DNA from: Clavulina sp. PMI_390
Taxonomy: Eukaryota > Basidiomycota > Agaricomycetes > Cantharellales > Hydnaceae
DNA length: 64,000 nt
NCBI GenBank assembly: GCA_015039315.1
Contig: WIDE01000041.1
Coordinates: 124,001-188,000, forward strand
Direction of reading: 5' to 3'
The translations under genes were made by a program, and so were the position numbers. This document shows, in pieces, positions 39,835 to 50,214 of this stretch. Positions within the stretch are counted from its first letter, which is position 1, and each line of letters begins with the position of its first letter. The notes beneath the pieces were generated by a model, which was not told the origin of the DNA, did not search any database, and saw nothing but the letters and a program-made list of their open reading frames with translations.

Positions 39835-41567
39835 TTATAAATCATCTCTCCCCCTAACAGGCTTGAAGGCATCCGCCAGTTCTAGAGAATTGGATGGTGA
39901 GGATCAAAAGCTAGCATACGAGGGCGGCCTGACACATACTTGATCGCAACTTTGGCGATATGGTTGCTGGCAATACAACTTGGAAGTCGACAAAGAGGTC
40001 GCCAAACTTGTCGCTCTGCTGCCACACTGGCATTCCTTCCCCCTTGATTTGTTCGACAAATCCTGATATTTGGTGTCGTCAGAATCGGTATGCAGCACCA
40101 CAGGATCGCTCGACATACCAGGCTGTGTTACGCCAGTGCGCTTGATTGTGACGATATGGCCATCAAGATGAGTGATATTTCGCTCAAAGCCCAAGAGTGC
40201 CTAGGATACAAGTAGTGAATTGGTTGATCAGCATCATTTAGAGTGAAGACGTACCTCATCAACACCAATAGTTTCCGTCCAGTAGAGCCCAGTGTCTTTC
40301 CGCTTGAAGCCGCCCGCTTCCTTGACGGATCGAACGCGGAGGACGACATCCCCGGGCTCCCAATCTGGGTTTTCATCACCCTCACCCTCAAAGACGACCT
40401 CGTGACCCTCTGGCATCCCAGGCAAGACCTCGAGAGTGTACAACTGCTTGTGGTCGCGAACCTTGGCTCCACCACAATGGGGGCACACTTGAGTAATGAC
40501 TTTGCCCTTCCCACCACACTCGTCACAACTATTGGGCCCAGATGAATATGAGGGATATATGAAGGGGATCGAATTCGACGCACGTCATCTGGGTCTGAGC
40601 GAACATGCCAGGGAAGATCTGTTGGCGGCCAGTCTTTACGCCATGTCCATTGCAGCCAGTGCAAGTCTTGATATAGTTATCCGACTTTGCTCCTGATCCC
40701 CTGCAATGATCACATAGGATCTTTCGAGATTGCGGTAAGCCAAATGCTACAAAGATCTGGCAAAGCATGGTACCTTTTTGTGGATATTGAACTATGGGAG
40801 GGGAGCGAGTGTTATTCAGTGTCATAGTTACTAGGAACAGTCCTGCCTAAGAGAGCATACCTCTATATCTTGGCCAGTGTATCTTGAAGAAGGGATCGGA
40901 TTAGAAGGGTCGCGAAACTCGAGGAGGGGAGGGCTCACATAGCAGCGAGAGGAACCTCGAAGTCCGAAACACTTGTTTGTCCTCTCGGAACTCCAGTGTT
41001 TTGCTCTAAAGATAGTACCTTGCTCAGCATCTACAACTGCAACAGGAGCGAATGTAAAATACTCACGTCCACCGAAAAAGTTTTGGAACATGTCGAAGGG
41101 GTTAGCTTGGCGTCCACCCTCCGCATTGTTCAGTCCTTCCTGTTCAAAAGCTCAGTGATATCCTCGCATACATGATAACAGCGGGTAGCCATACTTCTCC
41201 ATGGCGATCATAGATAGCGCGTTTCTACAAGGGCAAGGACGTTAGAAACAATAAACAGTGCTGAATGGTCTGAAATAAGTGCCTTTGAGTCGGAAAGCAC
41301 TTCATAAGCTATGCAGGAGTGAAACGTCAGCAAGAGCATTGACTACGTGATACGATAGAGCGAACCTCTTGCAACCTCGACGAATTTATCTTTGTCCCCA
41401 TTCTTCTTATCGGGGTGGTATTTCTTGCTGAGAGTCTTATAGGCTTTCTTGATCTCGGGGTCGGATGCAGACCTCCCCACACCAAGAACTTTGTAGTAGT
41501 CTGCACCAGCAGACACCAATAGTAATAGCGACAGAAGGATGCCGGAGAGTAGAGTTAGGCGCAGCAT
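39835..41567 (-). CDS. ER-luminal type I DnaJ chaperone (SCJ1/ERdj3-like)
   Basis: Starts [22 protein letters not shown], a signal peptide. The J domain follows ([13 protein letters not shown]...[12 protein letters not shown]) with the HPD motif. A Gly/Phe-type linker ([17 protein letters not shown]) precedes the four-repeat zinc region: [27 protein letters not shown] and CPHCGGAKV. After this come the client-binding beta domains ([40 protein letters not shown]). About eight exons. The last intron puts [14 protein letters not shown] at the C-terminus, so the protein ends RDDL, similar to HDEL/KDEL retention signals. It should assist Kar2/BiP in ER folding. It is divergent from RAD2 with a 431-bp gap and has the only complete Cys-rich J-protein layout in the window. 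Confidence 0.88.
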
Positions 41568-41833
41568 GGCGCTAAGGGAAAGAAAGGAAGCAGTCGCGAG
41601 CTCTAGTTCCTGCTAGCGTGGCAGACGGGATAAAAGTGCTGGCCACTGTGACTGAAGATCAATGAAAGCGACGTGTCCTAAAATTGAATTACGGATGTTG
41701 TCGGAAGATGCCGTTCTATCCGACATTGCAAGTCAGCTCACCTACTCTGGATCCTCTAACACTGTCGACCCCTCCAGGATAACTAACCACTTGAGGATCG
41801 GGGTGGTGACTTTGTTGCCGGGAGGAAGGGTTT

Positions 41834-41865
41834 GTAACGCGTCCTTGTGACGAAGGACGCGTTAC
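41834..41865. promoter_or_regulatory. 13-bp perfect inverted repeat with two ACGCGT (MCB-like) boxes
   Basis: GTAACGCGTCCTT (41834-41846), a 6-base loop, and AAGGACGCGTTAC (41853-41865). Each arm carries ACGCGT (41837-41842 and 41857-41862), the core of the MluI cell-cycle box bound by MBF in yeasts. It lies about 135 bp before the RAD2 start and 270 bp from the divergent DnaJ start. RAD2 is a plausible target because MBF controls replication and repair genes, but in this organism that is inference. Confidence 0.55.
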
Positions 41866-41998
41866 CGTTCGTTACACAACTCAGGTCAGCCCAGCTGCTG
41901 AGGCTCGAGGATCGACACCGCACCTGCTCGAGACTGTGCTTGTCTGTGACCCTAGCTAAATAGGGTTTTAAGGCCTCTAGGAGCTAGGCCAGGGTCAA

Positions 41999-44900
41999 AT
42001 GGGTGTTACTGGATTATGGAGTTTACTTGCGCCCGTGGGGCGGCCCGTCCAGTCAGTCATCTTCATATCTAGCGATGTTCCGTGACTTACTCGACCCTCA
42101 AGACTCGAGAACATGGAGGGAAAGAAAATGGCAATCGATTCTAGTATTTGGCTCTATCAATTCCAGGCCACCATGCGCGATAAAGACGGCCGAGCCCTCG
42201 TTAATGCCCACATCCTCGGTTTCTTGAGGCGAATCTCCAAGCTGTTATTCTACGGAATACGGCCTGTGTTCGTGTTCGATGGAGGTGCTCCAGCCCTCAA
42301 GAAATCTACCATTGTGTGTTACCATGGTACTAATATGTATTTGACGGTCGTCTGATATTGTTATTCTAGGGCGAGCGCAAGAAAAAGAAGGAAGGTGCAG
42401 CCCAGAGCTACGCCAGGACGGCCGAAAAGATCCTTGCAGCCCAGATGCGTCGGGAGGCTCTGAATAGAGAAGAGCGGTATGCAAATTCGCGCTGGCGCTC
42501 TCTAATATACTGAATGAGCATATTTCTCGTAGGCGACAGGAGGCAGTTCGCCATACGAACGAGGAACTTCTTGCTGATGCAGTCTATCAGGAAGATATCG
42601 ATAGTTCGTACCCCAGGAAGCAAGGGTCATCATCTGACAAAGGAAAAGAGAAAGCAAAACTTTCCGAAGTCCCAGTTATTGGACCTTCCCCGTCACCTAA
42701 GAAGAACAAATGGCATGATCACGACCCATACCGACTGCCTGATGTGAACCTTGCAGAGGTCACGTCTCGTGCAGCAAATGCAACAGCTCCGGATCCTCGA
42801 CTTGCGACAGAAGATGAACTGCGCCAGTTCATCGAAGAGATGGTGCCTGAGGATTTTGACCTCGACTCGGAAGCTTTCCGCTCGCTCCCCATCGAGGCTA
42901 AATATGAAATCATCGGCGATCTGCGCCTCAAGTCTCGTCAAACATCGTATCATCGACTTGAGAATATGCTAGCCTCAGCTCCTACAGCTCTCGATTTCTC
43001 CAAAGCGCAAATCGTAAATCTAAAGCAACGCAACAGTCTCACCCAGAAGCTTCTTGCTACGGTGGAAACTGTAGGCCGCGCGAAGTATACCATTATCCCC
43101 ACGCGTATCGCTAGTGAGAGAAACCGGCAGTACGTGCTCGTCAAGAATGACGGCCCCGAAGGCGGATGGGTATTAGGCCTGCGCGACGAAGGCACGGCTG
43201 CAAAACCCATCGATGTCGACATCAATGAAAGTGATGAGGATGTGGCAAAGGTAATGAAGTCTGGAACCAAACCTCCAAATGACAGCAATGACGACAGCGA
43301 CGACGACGACATGGAGGAAATACTGCCTGCTACGTGAGATGCTTTGTTCAATTTTAATCATATCTTCCTTATCTTCCTTATCTTCCCGTCAGTGAGGCCC
43401 CAATCGATGACGATTTCCGCCAATATCGTCGCGAAGTTGCATTGCAAGCCATTGGCAATCGTGACACGGACAAACATCTCGCTCCTCTACGCACTCGATT
43501 TCACAACACCTCTTCCCGCCCAAAAACGCTCCCTATTCCAAAGAAGAAGCGTATATCAGATCCCAAACCACTTTTTCTAGATGATGATGATGACGAAGAC
43601 GATCTGGACGACGAAGTAGAAAATATGCCTGGTGAAGATGCAGATGAAGAGGATGCCGCACTACAGCTTGCTCTCCGGCAGTCAATTATGGACGATGAAG
43701 CGCGAGAAGCAGCAGAGCTCAGCGATGCACTTGCCGAATCAACTGCTCTGCACGCGGAGGCAGAAAAAGAGGATTTGCAGACCGCTCGGCAGTTTCATTC
43801 TAGCCGTGCTTCCGCATACTCTGGCTCCACTTATGTCACTCTTATGAGCCGAGTCAATGGACCTGCTGCCAAATTTGCAGCGATTCGTGAGGCTGCGATG
43901 GGCGAGGCTAGCGGTTCAGGTTCAAATCACCACCACTCCCCTTTACAACCACCAAAGACACCTCAGCGAGGAAGTTTTGGATCTTCGTCAAAACAGCAGA
44001 CCTTTGATACGCCTGGGCCCTCTCGGAAAGAGAGTTATCGACCCAGCATATCTCCCAGATCGAGTGCAATGTCACCCACTATTTCTGCGCATATCAGCCC
44101 TTCTCCCCAGTCGTCGCGCCAGCCTTCATCCTCCTTTTTACCTCCAGCAAGCCCCCACACTCCTCCCCGCCCTCGACCATCCCTTCCTCAGCACGGTTCA
44201 TCCGAAAAGCGAACTTCGACTACCATGCCTCCACCATCTTCCGTCATTAATCCTACGCCTACGCCTCCGATAGCGTCGAGTTCTTCCCCTAGACAGCCCC
44301 GCACGCCTACCCCACTTGCTGGCCACGTGGTCGCACAGTCCACCTTGCCCAGCAATCTTACTACTACCGCAGATGTCAACCCCACGGTAGTTACAGATAG
44401 TATTCCTGTCATCAGCGACGATGATGAAGATATGGAAGAAGTTATTCCAATCAGTGCTTCTCTCTCGCAAACGACGGGTACCGTGAATCCTGCACCTGTC
44501 AGGGATGAAACAAACCCAGTTGCGACCCCTTCAACGCTACGACAAGATTTCTCTACGGTCGATCTTTCATCCTCACCGAAGCCAGCAGCGATGCCCATTA
44601 CCCCCACTCAGAAAAGTGGGGTCCAGCTCCCTGAGGTTGCTGCGCATGATGAACAAGATCCCGGCGAGAAAGATGCTACCAACGAGTGGGACGCAGCAGA
44701 AGAGCTGGATATTGTCGCTGAAGAGAATTCTTTCGCGTCGTTCTTCTCCCAGCTCCAATCCCGCTCTGTTGATCAACTGCGCACCGAGATCGACGCCGAG
44801 CTCAAAGCCTTGCAAGCGCAGAAGAAGGCTGCGATGCGTGACTCGGAGGATATCACGCAGCAGATGGTGGGGCAGATAAAGCTCTTACTCAAGTTATTCG

Positions 44901-46369
44901 GCATTCCCTTTGTCACGGCGCCAATGGAAGCTGAGGCCCAGTGTGCTGCGCTTGTATCAATGGGTCTGGTAGAGGGTATCATCACAGATGATTCTGATGT
45001 TTTCCTTTTCGGAGGAGAACGAGTGTTTCGCAATATGTTCAACCAATCGAAGACGGTGGAGTGCTTCCTCGCCGCTGACCTCTCTCGCGAGCTTGGATTG
45101 GATCGGGATACCCTCGTTCGATTAGCTTTCCTTCTCGGAAGCGATTATACCGAGGGTTTGCCTGGTGTTGGCCCTGTGCTAGCTATGGAGCTCCTAAAGG
45201 AGTTCCCTGGCGAGGATGGGCTGCATCGCTTCAGGGACTGGTGGAAGAAGGTTCAGACCGGCAAGGACACTCTGGACGACAACAGCTCATCCTTCCGGAA
45301 ACGCCTGGTGAGTTCTCTCTTCTGAATACCAAAGCCGATCGTTTTATTGATATACTATACAGAAAAAGCGCCTGAAGGACCTCCATCTGACAGATGACTG
45401 GCCCCAAGCTGTCGTCGTAAGTAAACTACATCAACTTAACCTTTGCTTCTGTTGATATCTTCCACAGAGGGATGCATATTACCATCCGACCATCGACGAA
45501 TCAGACGAACCATTCAAGTGGGGCCAACCCGATTTGGATGCTTTACGACAGTAAGCTCAGTCCGCAAATTCCATTTCCTTGCTGTCTGATGATAATGATC
45601 ATCGTCGCAGGTTCCTCAATGCCGAGTTAGGTTGGGCTGCCCAGAAAGTCGATGACACTCTCCTCCCCATCATCCGAAAAGTCGGTCAGCGAGCCAAGGT
45701 ATACACTACTACTAAAACAGTTGGCCAAAAAAAGGCTTGAAAATAGGCTAACACTTCGTTTCCTAATAACAGTCTGGAGCCAAAAATGCGCAAAGCACCA
45801 TGGAGGCATATTTCGATGCAACCGTTGGCTCAGGAACCTATGCACCCCGCAAGCGTGCTCCTTATGCATCCAAACGCCTTCAGAAAGTCGTCACAGACTA
45901 CCGCAAGCAACAAAAAGCGGGCGTGGCGGGCTCAAGTAGCAACGCTGGCGAATCTGACTCGAGCACCAGCACCAGTAGCAGCTCCTCAGAACAAGAGGCA
46001 GAGGCCACAAACGCGAAGCAAAAAGCCCCTGCACGAAAAGCTCCCGCGAAGCCGCGCGCAAAAGCGAAAGGCAAGAATACCGAGGAAGGAGAACCGTCAA
46101 CCTCAACATCAGATGCAGCACCCAAACCTGCTCGAAAGCGCAAGCCCACTGCTGCCAAAGCAAAAGGGCCCACAACGAAGAAGCGGAAAGTAGCTGCTAT
46201 TCCCTCAGAGAGCGAAGCGGAGGAAGACGCAATGAGCGATGTTCAGAACTCAGCAGGTGCCAGTGGTGTGCCAGATCGGCCACTGGAGGTAAAACTTCGA
46301 CCTCGGCCCAAACCACGATATGAACCTCAAGACGATCACGACGTAGAAGAATCAGAAGAAAATATGTAG
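41999..46369 (+). CDS. RAD2: RAD2/XPG nucleotide-excision repair endonuclease
   Basis: Begins MGVTGLWSLLAPVGRPVQ; a 51-bp intron (42052-42102) joins it to LENMEGKKMAIDSSIWLYQF, giving the XPG N domain with ISKLLFYGIRPVFVFDGGAP. Further introns join SERKKKKEG and RRQEAVRHTNEEL. The large exon (about 43392-45308) holds a disordered acidic spacer, then the I domain: PFVTAPMEAEAQCA, GIITDDSDVFLFGG and LLGSDYTEGLPGVGPV. Small exons complete the helix-hairpin-helix. Past it, QSTMEAYFD fits a PCNA-interacting motif (Q..M..YF). The rest is a Lys/Ala-rich basic tail with bipartite nuclear signals. It cuts DNA 3' to lesions in excision repair. The spacer is much longer than in FEN1, which separates it from that paralog. 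Confidence 0.93.
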
Positions 46370-46394
46370 CTTGAATTCGCTTCTAGAATAAATT

Positions 46395-47064
46395 TTACTC
46401 GTCGCCTTCTATTGACTCCTCGCGTGCCTAAGAAAACCGCATCACATGTGAGAGTGTTGGAGAAAGGTTGACGGTCAGTTGACGAACCTTATTCTCCTCG
46501 ATTCCACCAAGCTCACGAACAAGACCGCTGTATGGGTATTGTCGTCGGATAGCAGGCATTTCGGGGGTGAGAGTGGTAAGGCCGTAAATCACGACGGCGA
46601 ATACGGCGACAGCGACGCTGAGCTGTTTGACGGCTTCACCACCGCTCATCGCATAGTGGTCGTAGGACCAGACGCTGAGCACTTCCTGCTCTTCAGGCAA
46701 CTAGAAATGAGAATACCAAATGAACGTATGTCAGAGTCCAAGTTCATCAGTTATAAGTCGGCTTGTGAGCACGATTTTGGACAGCGCCAGGTGACAGTAT
46801 ACGCACAGGCTCGCCAAAGTTCCGCCTCTCCTGGGGATCATCCCACTTTCCAGCAGGACGGCGCTGGTATGATTGCGCTGGTAGCTGGGGGTAGTCCTGC
46901 AATTGAGGGTCGACTTCTTTAGGCTCCCACTCGACTGGTTGGGTAGTTGAGCTGGAGGCAAAACGCTGCTGAAGGAGGGTTTGGCGCGTTGCACATAGTG
47001 CATTGGTGTTTCGGGAGCTTCGGACGACCGCCCGTGTCGCCGCTGAGCGAAGGAGCGAGTTCAT
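46395..47064 (-). CDS. NDUFB8: NDUFB8 (ASHI) subunit of mitochondrial complex I
   Basis: Begins MNSLLRSAATRAVVRSSRN, an Arg/Ser-rich mitochondrial presequence. DYPQLPAQSYQRRPAGKWDDPQERRNFGEP follows, then LPEEQEVLSVWSYDHYAMSG, a single membrane helix (AVAVFAVVIYGL) and AIRRQYPYSGLVRELGG, the typical ASHI end. A last exon (about 46395-46428) finishes ENKAREESIEGDE. There are at least three exons; the second intron lies near 46740. The start codon is the ATG at 47064; the upstream frame lacks the presequence pattern. It converges on RAD2 with only 25 bp between stops, so their 3' untranslated regions overlap. It shares a 174-bp promoter with PAM18, another mitochondrial gene. Confidence 0.9.
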
Positions 47065-47238
47065 CGTTTGGTGCGACGTTGAGGGAAGTGCCTCCGGGAC
47101 TTGCCGCGCTCGGCTCCGTAACCTGTTACCTGACACAAAAGTCTTTTCCCCTGGCTCAAGGTCAGTTCTCGCTCTTGGACGCATCCTTGAGCAAAACTCA
47201 CCTATTTATCCCACCCATATCTAGAACGTAACTGGTCC

Positions 47239-47627
47239 ATGGCTACTCCGTTACTATTTGGATTGGGTGCTGTCGGTGCCGCTTTTGCAGGACGTGCGCT
47301 CCTGCGTCAGCGAGCGGCAGCAGCTGCTGAGCAGTGGGTGCGTGGCGGTTTCCAAAATAAAATGGACCGCAAAGAAGCCATCCAAATCCTGGGTCTCAAG
47401 TGCGTCACTCTCTTGTTCTACCTTCGACTCGTCATGGCCCGCTGACCACTCGGCTCGGCATTCCTTCTTACTGTAGGGATGGTCCTGCTATGCGCAACAA
47501 GATAAAAGATGCCCACCGTCGTATCATGATTGCCAACCATCCGGATCGTGGAGGGTCGCCTTACCTTGCTAGCAAAATCAACGAGGCGAAGGATTTGCTG
47601 GAGAAAGCTGAGCCCAAGCGTCGGTGA
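47239..47627 (+). CDS. PAM18: PAM18/TIM14 J-protein of the mitochondrial import motor
   Basis: Two exons (47239-47399 and 47477-47627) give 103 residues. The N-terminal hydrophobic segment ([18 protein letters not shown]) is the inner-membrane anchor. The Gly-rich [17 protein letters not shown] leads into the degenerate J domain [41 protein letters not shown], with the HPD motif. Length and shape match the animal and fungal short form. It stimulates mitochondrial Hsp70 at the TIM23 channel together with PAM16. It is divergent from NDUFB8. Confidence 0.93.
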
Positions 47628-47851
47628 CCTCGGTCCTCTCCCACTCAGGGCCCGTCACACCCTCCCTCCTAGATCATCCACCATATACATTGATTTCCAT
47701 TATCGTTATTACATGCTCACGCTGTATTCATAATCTAACCCCCCTGACAGTACTACCCTAATACCACTTCATGCAATCACTCCTGCTTCGGCCATTCCTC
47801 TCATTGGGGATGGCAGCCTCGAATCTTTCGAATCCCTTTACAAGCCTACCC

Positions 47852-48906
47852 CTATTTTTCCAAGTCTGCCTGCTGAATCTGCCGGAATGTGAGCGATATT
47901 CGGGACCCTTTCACTCGCGCCTCCTTTGGAATCTCATGCTACGGCCAAACCACCACGTCAGCATGGTCCGGTAGGCTCATACTCTCAGACAAGCTTACTT
48001 TCCAGTTTAACTGGGTGTCACCTTGCATGACCAGAAGACTTCCGTTTCCAAGGGTCCACTTGACGGGCTTCACTTTCGACGACTGGGATTTTTTGGCTGG
48101 AGTCATGACGAAAGTCCTTTCTGCTCCTAGCGTGAGACTAGCGATGACCTAGCAGCAAAGCCTCGTCAAGACTTTGACACTGGTGAGATTATGGAAGGGT
48201 TTCAAATCACTCACATTATTCTCCTTGGTATCACTGTGCCTCCCAATATACACACTCCCATCCTCATACCGATTCATCATAACATGGTTAAAGCCCAATC
48301 CTTTTGTTTGTCCTTCAGAACTGCTGGCGTCCTGATTCGCCTCATCTGTTGAGGAACTGTCCTCCACCTTGACCATATTCGGCGTCATACCAAGTACATC
48401 TTCAACTTTTCGCTGGACATTCATCAGATGATCAGGATATGGATGGTGCATATCGACTACGGTCCCAGAATACTTGAAAAAGAGGCCGGGGGTAGTGGAG
48501 TATGCAGCAATTGCTCGACTTTGAGTAATGCTCTTGCCATAGACCTTGAGGGTGGGGCGGTACCCTAGTAGTTATAGAGCAAGGCAATTGTATTAATACA
48601 CAAAATTTTGAGAGTGTGATACTATGGACCTCAAGGACAGTGGTAATACTGACATGTATCGAGCTTCTCAAACTCGGCAAGCAATTCATTTGCGTAATCC
48701 TTCTCGAGAAAGTTAGGAAGATAATAGACTTCTGCGCCTGGGAGATCTTCGTCTGAGAATATCCTCCATGGAAGATCGGACTTGGCCAAGAAATCCTTGT
48801 CTGCGTCCAAGAATAGGTTGGCTGGAACAGCCTCAATGCGGCTCGTCTTGGCCTTTTTGGTGCTAGTAGTTGCTTTTGAGCTGGACGCTGGTGCAGAGCG
48901 CTTCAT
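47852..48906 (-). CDS. AlkB-family Fe(II)/2-oxoglutarate dioxygenase
   Basis: A basic N-terminus rich in Ser, Lys and Ala (KATTSTKKAKTS) is a nuclear-signal candidate. The AlkB fold follows: GAEVYYLPNFLEKDYANELL, then YRPTLKVYGKSITQSRAIAAY, FNHVMMNRYEDGSVYIGRHSDTKEN (metal ligands H and D, with the 'NxYxDGxxxIxxHxD' pattern), LGAERTFVM, NWKHEIPKE (second His ligand) and RISLTFRQI (2-oxoglutarate Arg and a further Arg). Four exons; the second intron follows the DTKENN codons. The pattern is closest to ALKBH2/3, which repair alkylated DNA bases, but substrate preference cannot be read from the sequence. Stop at 47852 after the ADLEK codons. Confidence 0.88.
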
Positions 48907-49069
48907 AGTTACGATTCAGAGTAATAGGAAAGAAATTGGAGGTCCAATGTCAACGCAGCCCGCACGTTCAGTGAGAGAAGGGAAGTCAGACGAGTCACAC
49001 TCAGGCGATGACCCCGACGACGGTGCTGACGTAAGTCGGCGCGGTTGCTTGTCTCCCGTTTCGCCTGCT

Positions 49070-50142
49070 ATGTCGACAACATCCAAGCAGCCAGAAGCGG
49101 GACCTTCGACATCGACGGCACCACCAAAGGAACTCTCCCAACAAGAGAAAGATGACCTGGAGAAAACGTTGAACCGCGAGGCCGCAGCGTTCCAACGCGA
49201 CATGGAGGTGAGCCTTCACTAAGCTGTGTGGCCTGAGTCGATCTTGACAGTCTTAATTTGGCGAATAGGTAGAACGCATACTGAAGGCATTCAAGCTCAA
49301 GTGCGTTATCTCGTTCGTTTGGTCGGCGTCCCGGTGTTCGGCTGACTGAGCGCCAAAGGCATTGCTAGTCCCTATGATATCCTTGGCATGGATTATTTTG
49401 ATGTAACAGAGGAAGATGTCAAGAAGCGATACAAGAAACTCTCTCTGTGTGAGTTCATTTGTCTTGGCCCGCTCTTTCTACGTTCCGAGCTCAAACTCCT
49501 ACCTGATAGTCATTCATCCCGATAAGGCGACGCATCCTCGTGCGCCTGACGCATTTGACCTCCTCAAGAAGGTCCGCTTCATCGCCATTAAGTTTCGAAC
49601 TAATCAATGCTAATGCTCGATTATAGGCAGCTGCTGAGCTTTCTGAAAAGGAGAAGCGTCTCGACATCGATTCCACAATCGCATACGCGCGCAACGAGGT
49701 TCTCAAGGCAGCGTCCATCCCAACTAGCACCGCCGATAACGACGTGAAGATCCTCGCCATGCAGCCTTCTTTCAAGGAACAGCTGCAGAAGAAGGTGAAG
49801 GATCTATTGTTCGACGAGGAGCTGCGCAAGCGGAGGTATGCAATGCTTTAGACTAATTACCCTTCATGCTGACCGAATTTTCGCATTTAGAGCATTCAAG
49901 ATGAATCTTGCAAACGAAGGAATGGAGGCCAAGAAGAAGGAGGAAGAGGCTGCGGCAAAGAAACGAAAAGCTGAAGAGGACGCAAATTGGGAAGGTAAGC
50001 ATCTGAGTATTGTCCTCATCTTCTGCTGCTAAGATCAGACATTTTAGCAACTCGTGACAACCGTATTGAGGGCTGGAGATCATTCCAAAATGGAGGTGGG
50101 CCAAAGAAGAAAAAGAAGACGAAGGTTCAGGTTCTTGGCTGA
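49070..50142 (+). CDS. DNAJC8/Spf31-like J-protein
   Basis: Several exons starting with MSTTSKQPEAGPSTS; an in-frame upstream ATG at 48947 is also possible. The N-terminus is Ser/Pro-rich and ends EREAAAFQRDMEV. The next exons give ERILKAFKLNPYDILGMDYFDVTEEDVKKRYKKLSL, and then VIHPDKATHPRAPDAFDLLKK with the HPD motif. The long helical region EKEKRLDIDSTIAYARNEVLKA and LAMQPSFKEQLQKKVKDLLFDEELRKRR follows. The C-terminus is a coiled Lys/Glu segment with RDNRIEGWRSFQ. This arrangement fits DNAJC8, associated with spliceosomes. The fungal function is not established. It is divergent from the AlkB gene. Confidence 0.82.
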
Positions 50143-50214
50143 AATTTTTGGTGCCGATTTATCATGTACATGTATTCTAAGCACCCGTAGCGCAATATCA
50201 CCAAGAATGGCAGA

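Noticed and set aside
41940..41998. Imperfect inverted repeat TGACCCTAGCT ... AGCTAGGCCAGGGTCA before RAD2
   Set aside because: Arms need a 5-base gap to match; too weak next to the perfect repeat at 41834-41865.
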